A DNA stretch of 64,000 bases from Chlamydomonas reinhardtii. Its lineage: Eukaryota; Chlorophyta; Chlorophyceae; Chlamydomonadales; Chlamydomonadaceae. The notes beneath the pieces are model-generated. The model did no database searches and was not told the DNA's origin. It was given only the letters and a program-made list of their open reading frames with translations. A program made the position numbers and the translations under genes. Each line of letters opens with the position of its first letter. Position 1 is the first letter of the stretch. The stretch is taken from assembly GCF_000002595.2 (NCBI RefSeq), contig NC_057012.1, positions 3,173,910 through 3,237,909 of the forward strand, written 5' to 3'. Shown here piece by piece: positions 34,062 through 45,283 of the stretch.

Positions 34062-37000
34062 ATGGACACGAAATTCCGAGGGGCGCCGCTTTTACTCCAA
34101 GCCCAGGTATCTAACGCAGCACTTCCTATCTCAAGGAGCTTCTTGTCAGCCCCCGCTCCTCGAGCGACTTGTCCAGTGAGGCTCGCGGGCGGCAGCATCG
34201 CAAGCACAGCGACCGCACTATGCGCCAGCGATGTGGACCTGCAGAACTCACGTCTTGCGGCGTGTGTGGAGGCTGCGGGGGACATGGGCTTGGCGGGAAC
34301 GAGCTCTCCAGCGGCCGCCAGCCCCCGGGGCCCTTGGCGCGTCGCGGACGCGTCCACTGATGGCCAGCATTCCGTGTTCGGTTGGCAGACCCAGTACAAG
34401 GGCGTTGCCCAGTACGCAGCAGCAGGTAAGGGTGTCATGATGCATGGGCTGCAGGCGGCATGACACGTAGCTGGGCGCAGCCTGGGCGCAACGCAGGGTG
34501 AAGCGACATGCCGCCTGGCTCGTGATGCACCACCTGACGCCGTTGGTTCGCAGGCGTCATGCCCTTTGCCTACCGGCAAGCAGACGGGGAGCTCTATGTG
34601 CTCCTGTCGCTGCAGCGCACACGGCGTAGGGTGAAGCAAGCAGAGGAGGCGGAGGAGGCTGTTGCCCCCGCGGCCGGACCCGCCCGGCAAACCCTGGCCT
34701 ACACGTTCCTAGGTAAGAGCGCGGGCAGCAGTTGCACGTTGCTGCCCGAGCAGGGCTCATACGGGTTCTGACGGCGTTGTCTGCTTGGCAACCGGTCGGC
34801 TGGCGCCTGCTGTACGACAGGCGGGAAAGTTGAGGTGGGTGACGGCGGCGACGCACGTGTCACGGCGGCGCGGGAGGCACATGAGGAGACGCACAGGCTG
34901 TTGCACACAGAGCAAGTGCGCGAGGCACTGTGCGGCAGGCCTCACGGGCGCATGGTTGCAGATGAAGCTCACATGCACAGCGGCAGCGGTAGCAGCAGCA
35001 GTCCCGGCAGCAATAGCATTGGCACAACTGGTGCCTCAGATGCCAGATCAGAAGGAGCCGGCAGTGGCGGTCCAGACTTGCCCGCGCCCTACATGTATTT
35101 CCCCTCCGGCCGGTACACACTGTTTGCGCTGCACCTGCCGGATGCCTGGCGGCTGCCTCAGGCGTGTCAGGCCAAGCTGCAGGGTGAGTTGCCCACCAGT
35201 AGATTACACCCTGCAACTTGGCGTGCTCTGTAGTACGGGACGGCCTTGTGGGCACGTCAGCAGCCAACGTAACGGAGGTTGGGACAGGTTGAATTGTGCA
35301 ATCGCTCACGTAGAACAGGGCTATGCGGTTATAGTACATCTTGCGTAGGCTGACGGCTTGAACGAACCACTCCTGCGCTGGACACGCGCTTTCCTCCGCA
35401 GCCGGCGAGACGCACCCGGAGGCCGAAAAGGTGCTGGGGCTGGAGTGGGTCAGCCTGCGCCAGCTGGGCAGCATCAAGCAGGGGAATGCGCAGTATGTGA
35501 CGCTGGGCCGCGGCCTGCCCGGCAGCTCGCGCAGCGGCGTCCCTAGCCGGGCTGCACCTAAACATGCAAGCAACGGCTTGGCACAGCCCGCTACCACCAC
35601 CAGTACAACCGCAGCCACGGAGGCGGCGTCGGCGCCGGAGCGGCCCAGCGCTGCAACCAGCGACAGCGCCGGCACCGCTACTGTCACCAGCGGCAGCGCG
35701 ATCAGCAGCCCTGCCAGCGGCGTCGCCGCGAGCGGCCCTGCCAGCGGCAGCGGCAGCTCTGGTGCCGGCGGCGGGCAGGGCGAGGCCGGCGCCGACTGCA
35801 GCGCCCGGGCGCACCACTTCCTGGCCGACATCCTGCGCAACAAACGCACGTCGGTGGGGGTGCATGGCTGGCTGCTGTGCATGCGGCGGCACATGCGCCA
35901 GTGGCACGGCTTCCAGGGCGCACGGCCGGACGAGACGGCGGAGGAGGAGGAGGCCCTGGCGAAGGCGGCGCGGCTTGCTCTGGGCCTAGCTGACGTCGAC
36001 GAGGACCGCTTTGTCGATGATGGTGGGGCCGATTCGGACGGCGAGGTGCAGGAGGCGGCGTCTGCAGCGCCCGGCGGGTTGGAACAGCTGTTCAGCGAGC
36101 TGCCGTCTTCGCTGCAGGTCAGCAGTCAGGGGCCCGACACGAGAGCAGCGGAGAAGCCGCGCCAGCGGGCAGAGGCCGAGGAGGTTTCACGGGTCCGGGT
36201 GCATCAGCACATTGTAGAAAGGGATGTGCAAAGGGCAGCTCTAGCCAAAGCCACGGAGGCGGCCAGAGCTGCGCTGCCCATGAGCCGCCCGCCGCCGCCG
36301 CTGCTGCCGCTGCCGATTGGGGTGCCGCCTGCTTTTGTTTCGGCATCGCGGCTGCCCATGCCGCGAATGCTCCAGGCAGTACCGCCGCCGCCGGCTGCTC
36401 TCCCCCGGCCGTCTCCCTCCCTGGTCTCGGCTGCTGCGCCTCCCGCCTCAGCCGCCCGCGCGGGCGCCGCTGCCAGCACCAGCACTAGCACTAGCACCAG
36501 CACCAGCACCAGCGCTCAATCGCCTTCATACACAGTGTGGCGCATGGACGGCACGCCGGACTCGCGCACGGGCGAACCACCGCCGACCGAAACGCGGCTG
36601 CGCCTGCAGCCGGTAGCAAACGCACGCGACGCGTCGTTCAGACCTGGTACTGACGGCCAGGGACAGGGGCAGGCCTCCGCGCGTTCCCCGCATCAGTCAG
36701 GGCACGCGCAGGAAGCCGCCATCAGCACTAGCACCAGCACCAGCGCTCAGTCGCCTTTAATCACCGTGTGGCGCATGGACGGCACGCCGGACTCGCGCGT
36801 GGGTGAGCCACCGCCGGCTGAAACGCGGCTGCGCCTGCAGCCAGCAGCACATGCACGCGACGCGTCGTTCAGACCTGGTACTGGCGGTCAGGGGCAAGCA
36901 CAGGCGTCTGTGAGCTCCCCGCATCAGTCAGGGCACGCGCAGGGCTCACCAGCAGTGGTGGCGTCTGCACAGGGTGGCGGGGAAACTGAGGAGGTGGTGG

Positions 37001-37185
37001 TGTGGAGGATGGATGGCGGGGTGCAGTGGGGCACCAGCGGCGGCGCCCACGGGGCGTCGGCGGCAACAGTGCTGAAGCAGCGGTCTGGGTTCGGGGATGC
37101 AGGCGCAATGGGCGCGGCTGGCAGCAAACCCTCAAGGAAGGCTGCGGACCTTTGGGCTGCCGGCCGACGAGAAGCTAGGGAGTAA
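34062..37185 (+). CDS. Nudix-domain protein with long repetitive C-terminal region
   Basis: Exons: 34062-34425, 34554-34712, 34821-35183, 35402-37185; phases agree, 889 aa. The N-terminal ~50 residues are basic and Ser/Ala-rich, possibly an organelle-targeting peptide. The Nudix fold starts at GVMPFAYRQADGELYVLLS (about aa 122) and runs through TFLGGKVEVGDGG to ARVTAAREAHEETHRLL: the REUxEE catalytic core is present, but the first Glu and the final Gly of the consensus box are replaced. An insert rich in Ser/Gly separates it from YFPSGRYTLFALHLP and LEWVSLRQL. The region FLADILRNKRTSVGVHGWLL follows, then a disordered tail with two near-identical ~79-aa repeats (each with VWRMDGTPDSR...GEPPP) and a third VWRMDG. 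Hydrolysis of a nucleoside-diphosphate-type substrate is the family expectation; this substrate is unknown. Confidence 0.77.
36469..36955 (+). repeat. Coding tandem repeat in Nudix-protein tail (~237-nt unit, two copies)
   Basis: Units about 36480-36716 and 36721-36957 share long identical runs, including CACTAGCACCAGCACCAGCG, GTGTGGCGCATGGACGGCAC and CATCAGTCAGGGCACGCGCA. Repeat length is a multiple of three, so the reading frame is kept. Confidence 0.85.
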
Positions 37186-38361
37186 TGAGCGAGCGGAAGC
37201 ATCTGGGTCGCTGGTCGCACGTGCACTGGCACGTGCTGACGGTGGCATGATGTGTCATAGCGGACATGCTCAGGCCGGTGGTGGTGGTGGTATGTGCATG
37301 GCCGTGATGCGATGTGGTGTTTACAGTAAAGCAAACGAATGAGTTGCAAGTGAGCATGACCGCGATGCATAGCAGCATGTAGCAGCATGTACAGATTATA
37401 GCACGGCGGGCGGGGCAATGGCGGGGGCATGCTATGGCCGCTTAGGCGGTGGCTTGCGCGGGTGACCGGGGGTGGGCCCCGCCTGGCCCCACCGCCTAGA
37501 CCAGGCCAAAAGGCGGGTCGTGTGATGGGAAGCTGGTTGACGAGTGTTGCGGAACTAATGCGTACGTAGACCAGAGCGGAAGGCGGAGTGGGCTTGCAGG
37601 CGGCACGAGAGTAGGCAGTCAGTAGCGCAAGTTGCGAATTCCCATGTTACCTCGTAACCGACGGTAAACGCTGTGGACGGTCGCGCCCATGGCTGGCTGA
37701 CGGAAGCTGGCTGCTGTATGGGGATGGCTGGGCTGGACGACGCCGGCCGGGCTGGCGTTGGGACTACCAGAAAGGATGCGCCCGAAACCAACCTGGAGAA
37801 CACTGCTTTTGTGTTCAGGTGTTTTGATGAAGCTTCCCGGTCGGACCCATGTTCACGGATGGGTGAAGCAAGCTGATGTAGGTGGGCTTCAATTCCAAGG
37901 GCAGCCTGTGCGCTTGCGAGCTAGGGACCGTCATCGGGAGTGATGCCGTGCCAATGTGCCATACCGGCCGCCACGGCAGGGGGAGCGGTGTGGGGTCGTG
38001 TGGTGTGGTGCTGTCATATCATGCGTAGAGTCATACAACTCCTGGTGCATTGCAAAGGTAATGCACAACTACGAAAGGCAGGGGGAAATGGGCAGGAGGC
38101 TTATTGTGCGGGTGTGGCGTCTGCACCGCCTGAATCCAGTTTGAATCCAAGAAACCAAAATGCGGGCAGACTTGCACATGCTCTGACCTGCAGCCTATTA
38201 TGCATATGTCAACTAGCTGGCAAACCAAGTAGACCTGCACCCTGCAGCGTCAGTCAGTCGCTGGCAGCTTGGCGCTCTTTTCCTTTTCCGCGTGCAAGCG
38301 CGTCGGGCTGACAATAAATACTGCTAGTTTCGTGGGCAATAGGCAGCATTACATTGTTACG
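37186..38361. promoter_or_regulatory. Upstream region of CDCA7-like gene 1
   Basis: 1.18 kb between the Nudix stop and the first CDCA7-like start. From 37444 onward it is strongly similar to 41704-42342, the region upstream of gene 2, so it was duplicated with the gene. A 267-nt segment (37539-37805) is present only here. The high similarity right up to both ATGs suggests the promoter and 5' UTR are included. Confidence 0.6.
37539..37805. other. 267-nt segment present only upstream of CDCA7-like gene 1
   Basis: Sequence before (GGGAAGCTGGTT) and after (CTTTTGTGTTCAGG) is contiguous in copy 2 at about 41800. It is either an insertion in copy 1 or a deletion in copy 2. No terminal repeats are clear. 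Confidence 0.75.
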
Positions 38362-41190
38362 ATGACAAGTACTGACGATATGGACCTCGACAAGGAGCGT
38401 CGCGAGCGCATGGCGAAGAACCAGGCCATGCTCGGTGGGTTTTGACAGGATGGGGCAACTCCCGCACATCGCAACCTAAGCATGGCTTCAAATACGTCAT
38501 GAACGCTTTGCAGCCGAGCTGGGCGTGAAGCAGGCCATGGTCGCGGCCAAGCGCGCGGCCGCCGAGGAGAAATCAGCGGCGGTGGGCCCCAAAGCGGCCA
38601 AGCCCGCTGCCACCCGCAAGCCCCGGGCGCCCGCCAAGCCGAAGGTGGTCCTGCCGGCTCGCCGCAGTGGGCGCCTGGCTGGTGCTGACGCCCCTACCAT
38701 GGTGAAGACGGCTGGGTGTGGGTGCCAGTCGTCGGCGCCGCGCATGCACGCATGCTGGAACCTGTGCTCACGCTCTCAGCCACCTTGCTTGACCCAGGCG
38801 CTACACGTGTCTGGTGTCCACGCACTGCGAACACTGGTCCAAAGCAACAGCACGATGAGCTTCGCGCATGGACTCTGGCCTCCCCGCCTCCTCACAGGCT
38901 GAGTTGGATGACGACGGCAAGCCCATCGGGCAGGCTGAGGAGGAGGGGGCCAACCAGGGCAGCGGCGACGAGAGCGAGGAGGATGACGGCCTGTTTGAAA
39001 TGGTTGGTAAGTGCCGAAACCCCGGTAGTGCAGGCCTGCGGCGCGCACACGGGCTTATAGGGCTACCTGCCGTGTCCTTGCTGATAAGGGGACACGGCTG
39101 CAATCCGTGGACTGCGCATGCCCAGCGATGCACGCACATACACCTACATACACACGCACCGGAAACCCATTACAGACAACATGGACCTGAGGGCTCGGGC
39201 CGGCCGTGGTCCTCTGACGGCGGCGGGGGTGGAGGAGCTGGAGGAGCCGGCGGGGGGCTCGCGCGGCGGCGCCGCACAGCGGCGAGGCAAGAAGCTGAAC
39301 AAGCGCGGTAAGAGGGCCGCTGGAGGACCGGTACAGGCCAGCTCCTTGGGCATGGTGGAGGCCTTTTGTGGGCGTGTGTGGAACGGCGGCTGAGGAAGCC
39401 ACAAGAAGCAGTACTCGGCGTCGCCATGGCTCCTGTGCCTGTTCGGTTTCGTGCGTACCGGCTCTCTTGCACATACCTACAACGGGTACTGGATATCCCT
39501 ACTACGATAACACCTGCTGCCGCTTTAAGATGTATGGCCCGATGGGAATTGCCCCATGCCCGGAGTTACCTGCATCCTCGGCCCCGCAACACCCCTACCG
39601 CCCCGTGCCCAGGCATATGCTGCCACTTCTGCCGCCAGAAGAAGCTGTGCGGCGAGGAGGACTGCCCGCACTGCGTCCACAACAACAACAAGGCGGAGTG
39701 CATTGGCAAATCCATGTGCCGCCGGTGCATGTCGTCCAACGGCATTTTTTGCCGCGCTTGCCTCGACTGCAGGTGGGGACGTGTTGGGTTGCAGCCGAGG
39801 ATGTGCTAGTTATGATAAGGCGGGACAGCGCATACCGCTTCTCACCTTACTCTGCTCCCTCTCCTTCCCACCACCATCACCGCTCCTACGCTGTTCAACA
39901 ACCCCCCCCCTTCAGGTACGGTCTGGAGCTGGAGGAGGTGCGAGCCGACCCCAACTGGATCTGCGCGCATTGCTACGAGGAGGAGCACGGACCCTGGGAG
40001 AAGCACGGCTGGTTCTGCAACAGGTGGGCGGATGGGAAAGCCGTTCCCAACTCCAACATGCTCAGGACCAGAAGCCGGAGGACTGTCGGTCGTCTGAAAC
40101 TCTGTGCTACGAGCATCGGCGCTTGTGAGCTGGGTGGACTGAATGTCACACACACACCCCTACCTGCGCTCTTCCGCTCCCCCACAGCTCCTTCTGCGTA
40201 TCAAAGAAGGGCATGAAGCCGACCGGCATTGCGTAAGTCCTGGTGGGGTCTTCTTTGTGCTCCCGCTTTCCTGGCTTTAGTCAGGGTCTTGCTCGCATTG
40301 CACGGAAATTGCACCTCGCATGCCTGACCATTTTAGTATGTGCAGCTCACATTGTGCTACCGCGTGCGCAACAACTCATCCGGCAGCATCTATGATGCCA
40401 GGCGCCTGGGCTACAAGAGCGTGGCGCACTGGCTGCAGGTGGGTGCCGGAGGTGTCCCAGGGCAGCTTGCCCCCGCCACATGCCACTTTGTGCCGACCAC
40501 CATTTGAAAGAATGTGTGGCGTGAGGCGCATTGCACATGCACTTGTGACCTGGGTCGCTGAGTTCCGGTCGTGCACCTATCGTTGGCACTTGGCAGGCGC
40601 TGGCCAAGGCCCTGACGCCGGCAGAGGTGGCTGCGGTCAAGGGGGCGGGGCGCCAGGGCAGGGAGGTTGGCGAGGAGGCGGAGGCGGGCAGGGTGGAAGC
40701 GCAGGCCGTGCCTGGGGCTGACACCGCTGCGGGCTCTGCCACGGCGCCATCTGCGGAGGAGATGGGCGAGAAGTGCAGCCGCAAGCGCAAGGCGGCTGCG
40801 GAGCCAACGGTGGAGACGGGCGCGGAGGAGGGCGCGGAGGACGGCGCGGAGGAGGGAGCAGGTGATGCGCACACGCAGCCGGAGCCCAGCAGCAGCCCAC
40901 GCGGGGCCCAGCTGGAGGGCGGAGTGGAGGCGGGTGTGGAGCTGGAGGCGGAGGAGGAGGAGGCCGAGGGGGGTGCGGGTATGGGTTCGGGTGGGCAGCA
41001 GGCGGCGGAGGCGGACGGCCTGGATGTGCCGCTGCTGAAGCGGCGCCGCGGGGGCCGCAAGGCGGAGGCGGCAGAGGAAAAGGTAAAGCAGCTGAACGCA
41101 GCGGCGGAGGAGGCGGTGGCGACTGGGAAGGCTGATGAGCCCCTGGCGAGCCGCCGGCGGACCGCAAGGACCACGCGTGTGCGCCCCTGA
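38362..41190 (+). CDS. CDCA7-like zinc-finger protein (zf-4CXXC_R1), tandem copy 1
   Basis: Exons: 38362-38434, 38514-38701, 38898-39006, 39176-39307, 39613-39772, 39916-40023, 40188-40232, 40387-40438, 40597-41190; phases agree, 486 aa. Seen: MTSTDDMDLDKERRERMAKN start; basic RRSGRLAG box (about aa 75); acidic stretch; then the R1 zinc domain over exons 5-8: CCHFCRQKKLCGEEDCPHC, MCRRCM, FCRACLDCRYG, DPNWICAHCY, CNSSFC, PTGIA and DARRLGYKSVAHWL, in the order typical of CDCA7 proteins. The last exon is a Lys/Glu-rich tail containing KRKAA and KRRRGGRK nuclear-localisation-like clusters. In animals and plants CDCA7 recruits the HELLS/DDM1 remodeller to help maintain DNA methylation; a nuclear chromatin role is inferred here. 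Extra Cys/His residues lie in the first half of the zinc domain compared with vertebrate CDCA7. Confidence 0.88.
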
Positions 41191-42342
41191 CGGGCTCCTG
41201 CTCGCGGGTTGTGCGCATAGCATGCTGCGTACCGGTACTGAACGCTGATGACCTTACTGGGTGCTGACGCGGATGACCTTACTTACTATCTGCATCGAGG
41301 GACTGAACAGTGCACTGATTAGATTTCGGTTGAAATACCGGCATGGACATGGGGCGAGCACGAAAGCAATGTGGACGGCTTGTTGCGACAATACACAGGA
41401 CTATGATATTGACCTTGCAACGCTTGTGGACTGGCGTATGAAGCAGACCATATTATGGACCGTGAGTACCATATGTTAACATTGCTGTCTCTGGCCTTGC
41501 TGAGTTAGCCAAAATGCGGTCTGTGGGTGCGGAACATGTGTGGTGGTGTGATGCCAAGGGTGGGGGCCGTGTGTCGGGCCCGGGTCACAGGTAGATCCCC
41601 AGCTGTAAATTTGTACTTATAACACAACCATAGACGGTGGCGTGGCAATGGACGTCCGGAGAAATGTGACGAGCATTGCGCGGTGCTACGGGTAGGGGCA
41701 ACTTGGCGGTGGCTTGCGCGGGTGACCGGGGGTGGGCCCCGCCTGGCCCCACCGCTTCGGCCAGGCCAAAACGCGGGTCGTGTGGTGGGAAGCTGGTTAC
41801 TTTTGTGTTCAGGTGTTTTGATAAAGCTTCCCGGTCGGACCCATGTTCACGGATGGGTTAAGCAATCTTACGTAGGTGGGCTTCAATTTTAAGGGCAGCC
41901 TATGCGCTTGCGAGCTAGGGACCGGCATCGGGAGTAATGCCGTGCCCCCTGCCGCGGCACGGCAGGCGGAGTGGTGGGAGGTCGTGTGGTGTGGTGCTGT
42001 TATATCATGCATAGAATCATACACCTGCTGGTCCATTGCAAAGGTAATGCGCAACTTCGAAAGGCAGGGGGAAATGGGCAGGAGGCTCATTGTGCGGGTG
42101 AGGCGTCCGCAGTGCCTGAATCCAGTTTGAATCCACGAAACCAAAATGCGGGAAGACTCGCACATGCTTTGACCTCCAGCCCACTATGCATATGTCGCCT
42201 ATCTGGCAAACCAAGTAGACCTGCACCCTGTAGCTTCAGTCAGTCGCTGGCAGCTTGGCGCTCTTTTCCTTTTCCGCGTGCATGCGCATAGGGCCGATGA
42301 GGAACGCTGCTTTTCGGCAGTAGGCAGCATCACATTGTTACG
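41191..42342. promoter_or_regulatory. Spacer between CDCA7-like genes; duplicated upstream region of gene 2
   Basis: 41191-41700 is unique and holds the 3' UTR of gene 1, with TGTAA at 41604. 41704-42342 is the duplicated promoter-side sequence matching 37444-38361 without the 267-nt segment. Confidence 0.6.
41604..41608 (+). terminator. Candidate poly(A) signal TGTAA (CDCA7-like 1)
   Basis: TGTAA 414 nt after the stop codon, the first good match downstream. Confidence 0.4.
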
Positions 42343-43098
42343 ATGACGAATACTGACGATTTGGACCTCGACAAGGAGCGCCGCGAGCGCATGGCGAAGA
42401 ACCAGGCCATGCTCGGTGAGTATTTGCTACAATTCCACATGCACTCATTATAACAATGGAAATAAACGCAGCTTCCCTTGGAGTCACGGATGCGGTCGCA
42501 AGCGCCCGGGCGGCTGCAGCGGCTGAGGCCAACCCAGGGCCAGCGTCGAAGCCCCGCAAGCCGCGTGCGCCAGCCGCACCCACGGCCATTCTGCCGCAAC
42601 GCCGCAGCGGCCGCATCGCCGGGGCCGCTGCTCCGGATATGGTGAGGAGGGCTGTGCAGCGCCATGCAACACCAGGCCGGCCGCAGTGCACTTCCTGTGT
42701 GCATGTCGACATGCCAGGCCTTGCGCAGGGGGCTTATGGTGCATAGCGGGGGGCAGGCGCGTCTCGCGCCCCGACGCCCCGACGCAAAGGCATGTTGTTA
42801 AGGGGCCATGATGTCATGTGCGCATGCGCACAGGTCGAGCTTGACGACAACGGCATGCCGATACGTAGGGCTGAGGACGGCCAGGAGGGCAGCGGCGAGG
42901 GTGTCAACGATGATGGGCTGATGGACCTGGTTGGTGAGTGCCGTCGCCAGGGGGAGGGGTGGAATTTGCGGGAGCGCAAACCGCAGGTTGGATATCCTGC
43001 TTACGAGTATGGAGGGGGACAGTGCGAACCCGGCATTCATCTCGCGTTTCCGTTAAACTATGTTGTACAGCCAGGTCTTCATACATCTGCTCCGCGCC

Positions 43099-43161
<63 letters not shown>

Positions 43162-45283
43162 CAACAACGACCTGCGGCTGCGCGCGGGCCGTGGCGCCCA
43201 GGACCTGAGTGATGAGCAGCTGGCGGAGGTGAACCGCATCCGCACCTCCAGCAAGTCGCGCGGCACACTGTACGCGCATCTAGGTGAGGCCACCCAGCTG
43301 AGCCAGCTGAGCTAGCAGCGCCTCGTCATGTGGGGTGGAGGGGCTGCGTTGCGCGGCGCCGAGACTGTTGGGTGGGGTTGGCAAGGTTTGACACTTTGAC
43401 ATGACCCCGTGGCGCCATGGCCCCTGTCGATAGAGGGCGCCACTGAATACCACGCATGCCACCTGCCCTGGCTTTGTTCCAACCCGCAGGCATCTGCTGC
43501 CATTTCTGCCGCCAAAAGAAGCTGTGCGGCGAGGAGGACTGCCCGCGCTGTGCCCACCTGGATGGCGAGGCGGAGTGCATCGGCAAGTCCATGTGCAGCC
43601 GGTGCATGTCTTCAACTGGCATGTTCTGCCGCGCCTGCCTCGACTGCAGGTGGGGACGTGTCGGGTTGCGGCTTAACAAGTGATTGAGGGTGGGGTTGTG
43701 CCTGTTTGCAGGCCCGGTTGCAGGCTAGGATGTGCTAGATTGGGCGGACAGCGCATACCGCTTCTCACCTTACTCTGCTCCCTCTCCTTCCCACCACCAT
43801 CACCGCTCCTACGCTGTTCAACACCCCCCCCCCCTTCAGGTACGGTCTGGAGCTGGAGGAGGTGCGAGCCGACCCCAACTGGATCTGCGCGCATTGCTAC
43901 GAGGAGGAGCACGGACCCTGGGAGAAGCACGGCTGGTTCTGCAACAGGTGTGCAGATTGGGGCACGGGAAGCGAACGGTAACGCGAGAATTGGGCTGTAG
44001 CCTCTTGGCAGTGCGCCTGCTGTGATTGTTGAGGGCTGTCCTGGACGTTGACACCCCTCCGCCATGATCCCGCCTCCCGCTTCTACCGCTAACCTTGGCT
44101 TTCTTCGCCTTCCTCTTCTGCGCAGCTCATTCTGCATGCAGGCCGCCGGCAAGAAGGAGACTGGCATTGCGTGAGTGAATGTGCGGGCGCCGATGAGCGC
44201 CTCTTCTCGCGTATTGCGCTATCACCGGCAACTGCAGCAATACTGTGGTGTCAACCATTGACCTCTGGCCTGGTCTCGTACATGTGCGCACACTTTAACC
44301 CGTGCCACGTCGGGTGATGCTGTCCGCCAGCCATCTTGAGCTTGGCGGTGCCTCCCTGCCCTGCTCGCAGCATTCATGATGCCAAGCGCCTGGGCTACAA
44401 GAGCGTGGCGCACTGGCTACAGGTGGGGGGTGTCCGGGGGTGTCCCAGGGCATAGGCGCCAATGATGCAGATGAGGTGTCGGGGTTGGCACGTGGCTGAT
44501 GATGCACTGTCTGCGCCGCGCAAACCGGCCAGATCAAATACGCATGCTGCGATCCAGTTGGCGTGTCGGAATATCGTACCGTGTGTTGCACCAGCACTTG
44601 TATGAACGCTGCGCGCTGCTCTGCAGGCGCTGACACTGGCCATGTCGCCGGCGGAGGTGGCCGCGATCAAGACCAGGGCCGCAGCCAAGTCCAAGTCCAA
44701 GGGCCGCAAGACGGCGCGCGCTGGCAAGAAGAGGGAGGTGCAGGCAAAGGGCAAGGCCGGCACGGCGGAGGCGGCGCAGCAGGCAGGCAAGGCGGAGGTG
44801 GAGATGAAGGCAAAGGAGGCCACCGTTGAGGAGGCGGAGCAGGAGGTTCGGGCCAAGGCAGAGGAGGAGGGCGAGAAGCGCAGCCGCAAGCGCAAGGCGG
44901 CTGTGGAGCCAACGGCGGAGGCGGGCGCGGAGGAGGGAGAGGAGGAGGGCGAGGAGGAGGGCGCAGATGAGGCGCACACGCAGCCGGAGCCCAGCAGCAG
45001 CCCACGCGGGGCCCAGCTGGAGGGCGGAGTGGAGGCGGGTGTGGAGCTGGAGGCGGAGGCGGCCGAGGCTGGTACGGGTTCGGATGGGCAGCAGGCGGCG
45101 GAGGCGGACGGCCTGGATGTGCCGCTGCTGAAGCGGCGCCGCGGGGGCCGCAAGGCGGAGGCGGCAGAGGAAAAGGCAAAGCAGCTGAAGGCAGCGGCGA
45201 AGGAGGCGGTGGCGACGGGGAAGGCTGATGAGCCCCTGGCGAGCCGCCGGCGGACCGCACGGACCACGCGGGTGCGCGCCTAG
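42343..45283 (+). CDS. CDCA7-like zinc-finger protein (zf-4CXXC_R1), tandem copy 2
   Basis: Exons: 42343-42415, 42472-42641, 42834-42933, 43161-43283, 43490-43649, 43840-43947, 44126-44170, 44371-44422, 44627-45283; phases agree, 495 aa. Same nine-exon plan as copy 1 and same motifs: RRSGRIAG box, CCHFCRQKKLCGEEDCPRC, CSRCM, FCRACLDCRYG, DPNWICAHCY, CNSSFC, TGIA, DAKRLGYKSVAHWL. Exons 1, 5, 6, 8 and the end of exon 9 are nearly identical to copy 1, while exons 2-4, 7 and the start of exon 9 have diverged. Exon 4 here is preceded by a (CA)n tract that forms the 3' end of the intron. The tail has an extra Lys-rich run (KTRAAAKSKSKGRKTARAGK) absent from copy 1. Both copies have open frames and intact zinc ligands, so both look functional. 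Confidence 0.88.
43100..43158 (+). repeat. (CA)n microsatellite at a 3' splice site
   Basis: About 29 CA units run directly into the ACAG acceptor of exon 4 of CDCA7-like 2. Confidence 0.95.

Noticed and set aside
34860-35894. 344-codon minus-strand open frame opposite the Nudix gene
   Set aside because: Lies antisense to well-supported exons; Pro/Arg/Cys-rich composition is that of a GC-rich shadow frame.
40347-41223. Long minus-strand frames opposite the CDCA7-like 1 tail (and the same at 44395-45316)
   Set aside because: Both paralogues show them because the sense exon is duplicated; composition is Ala/Ser/Pro shadow-like with no family match.
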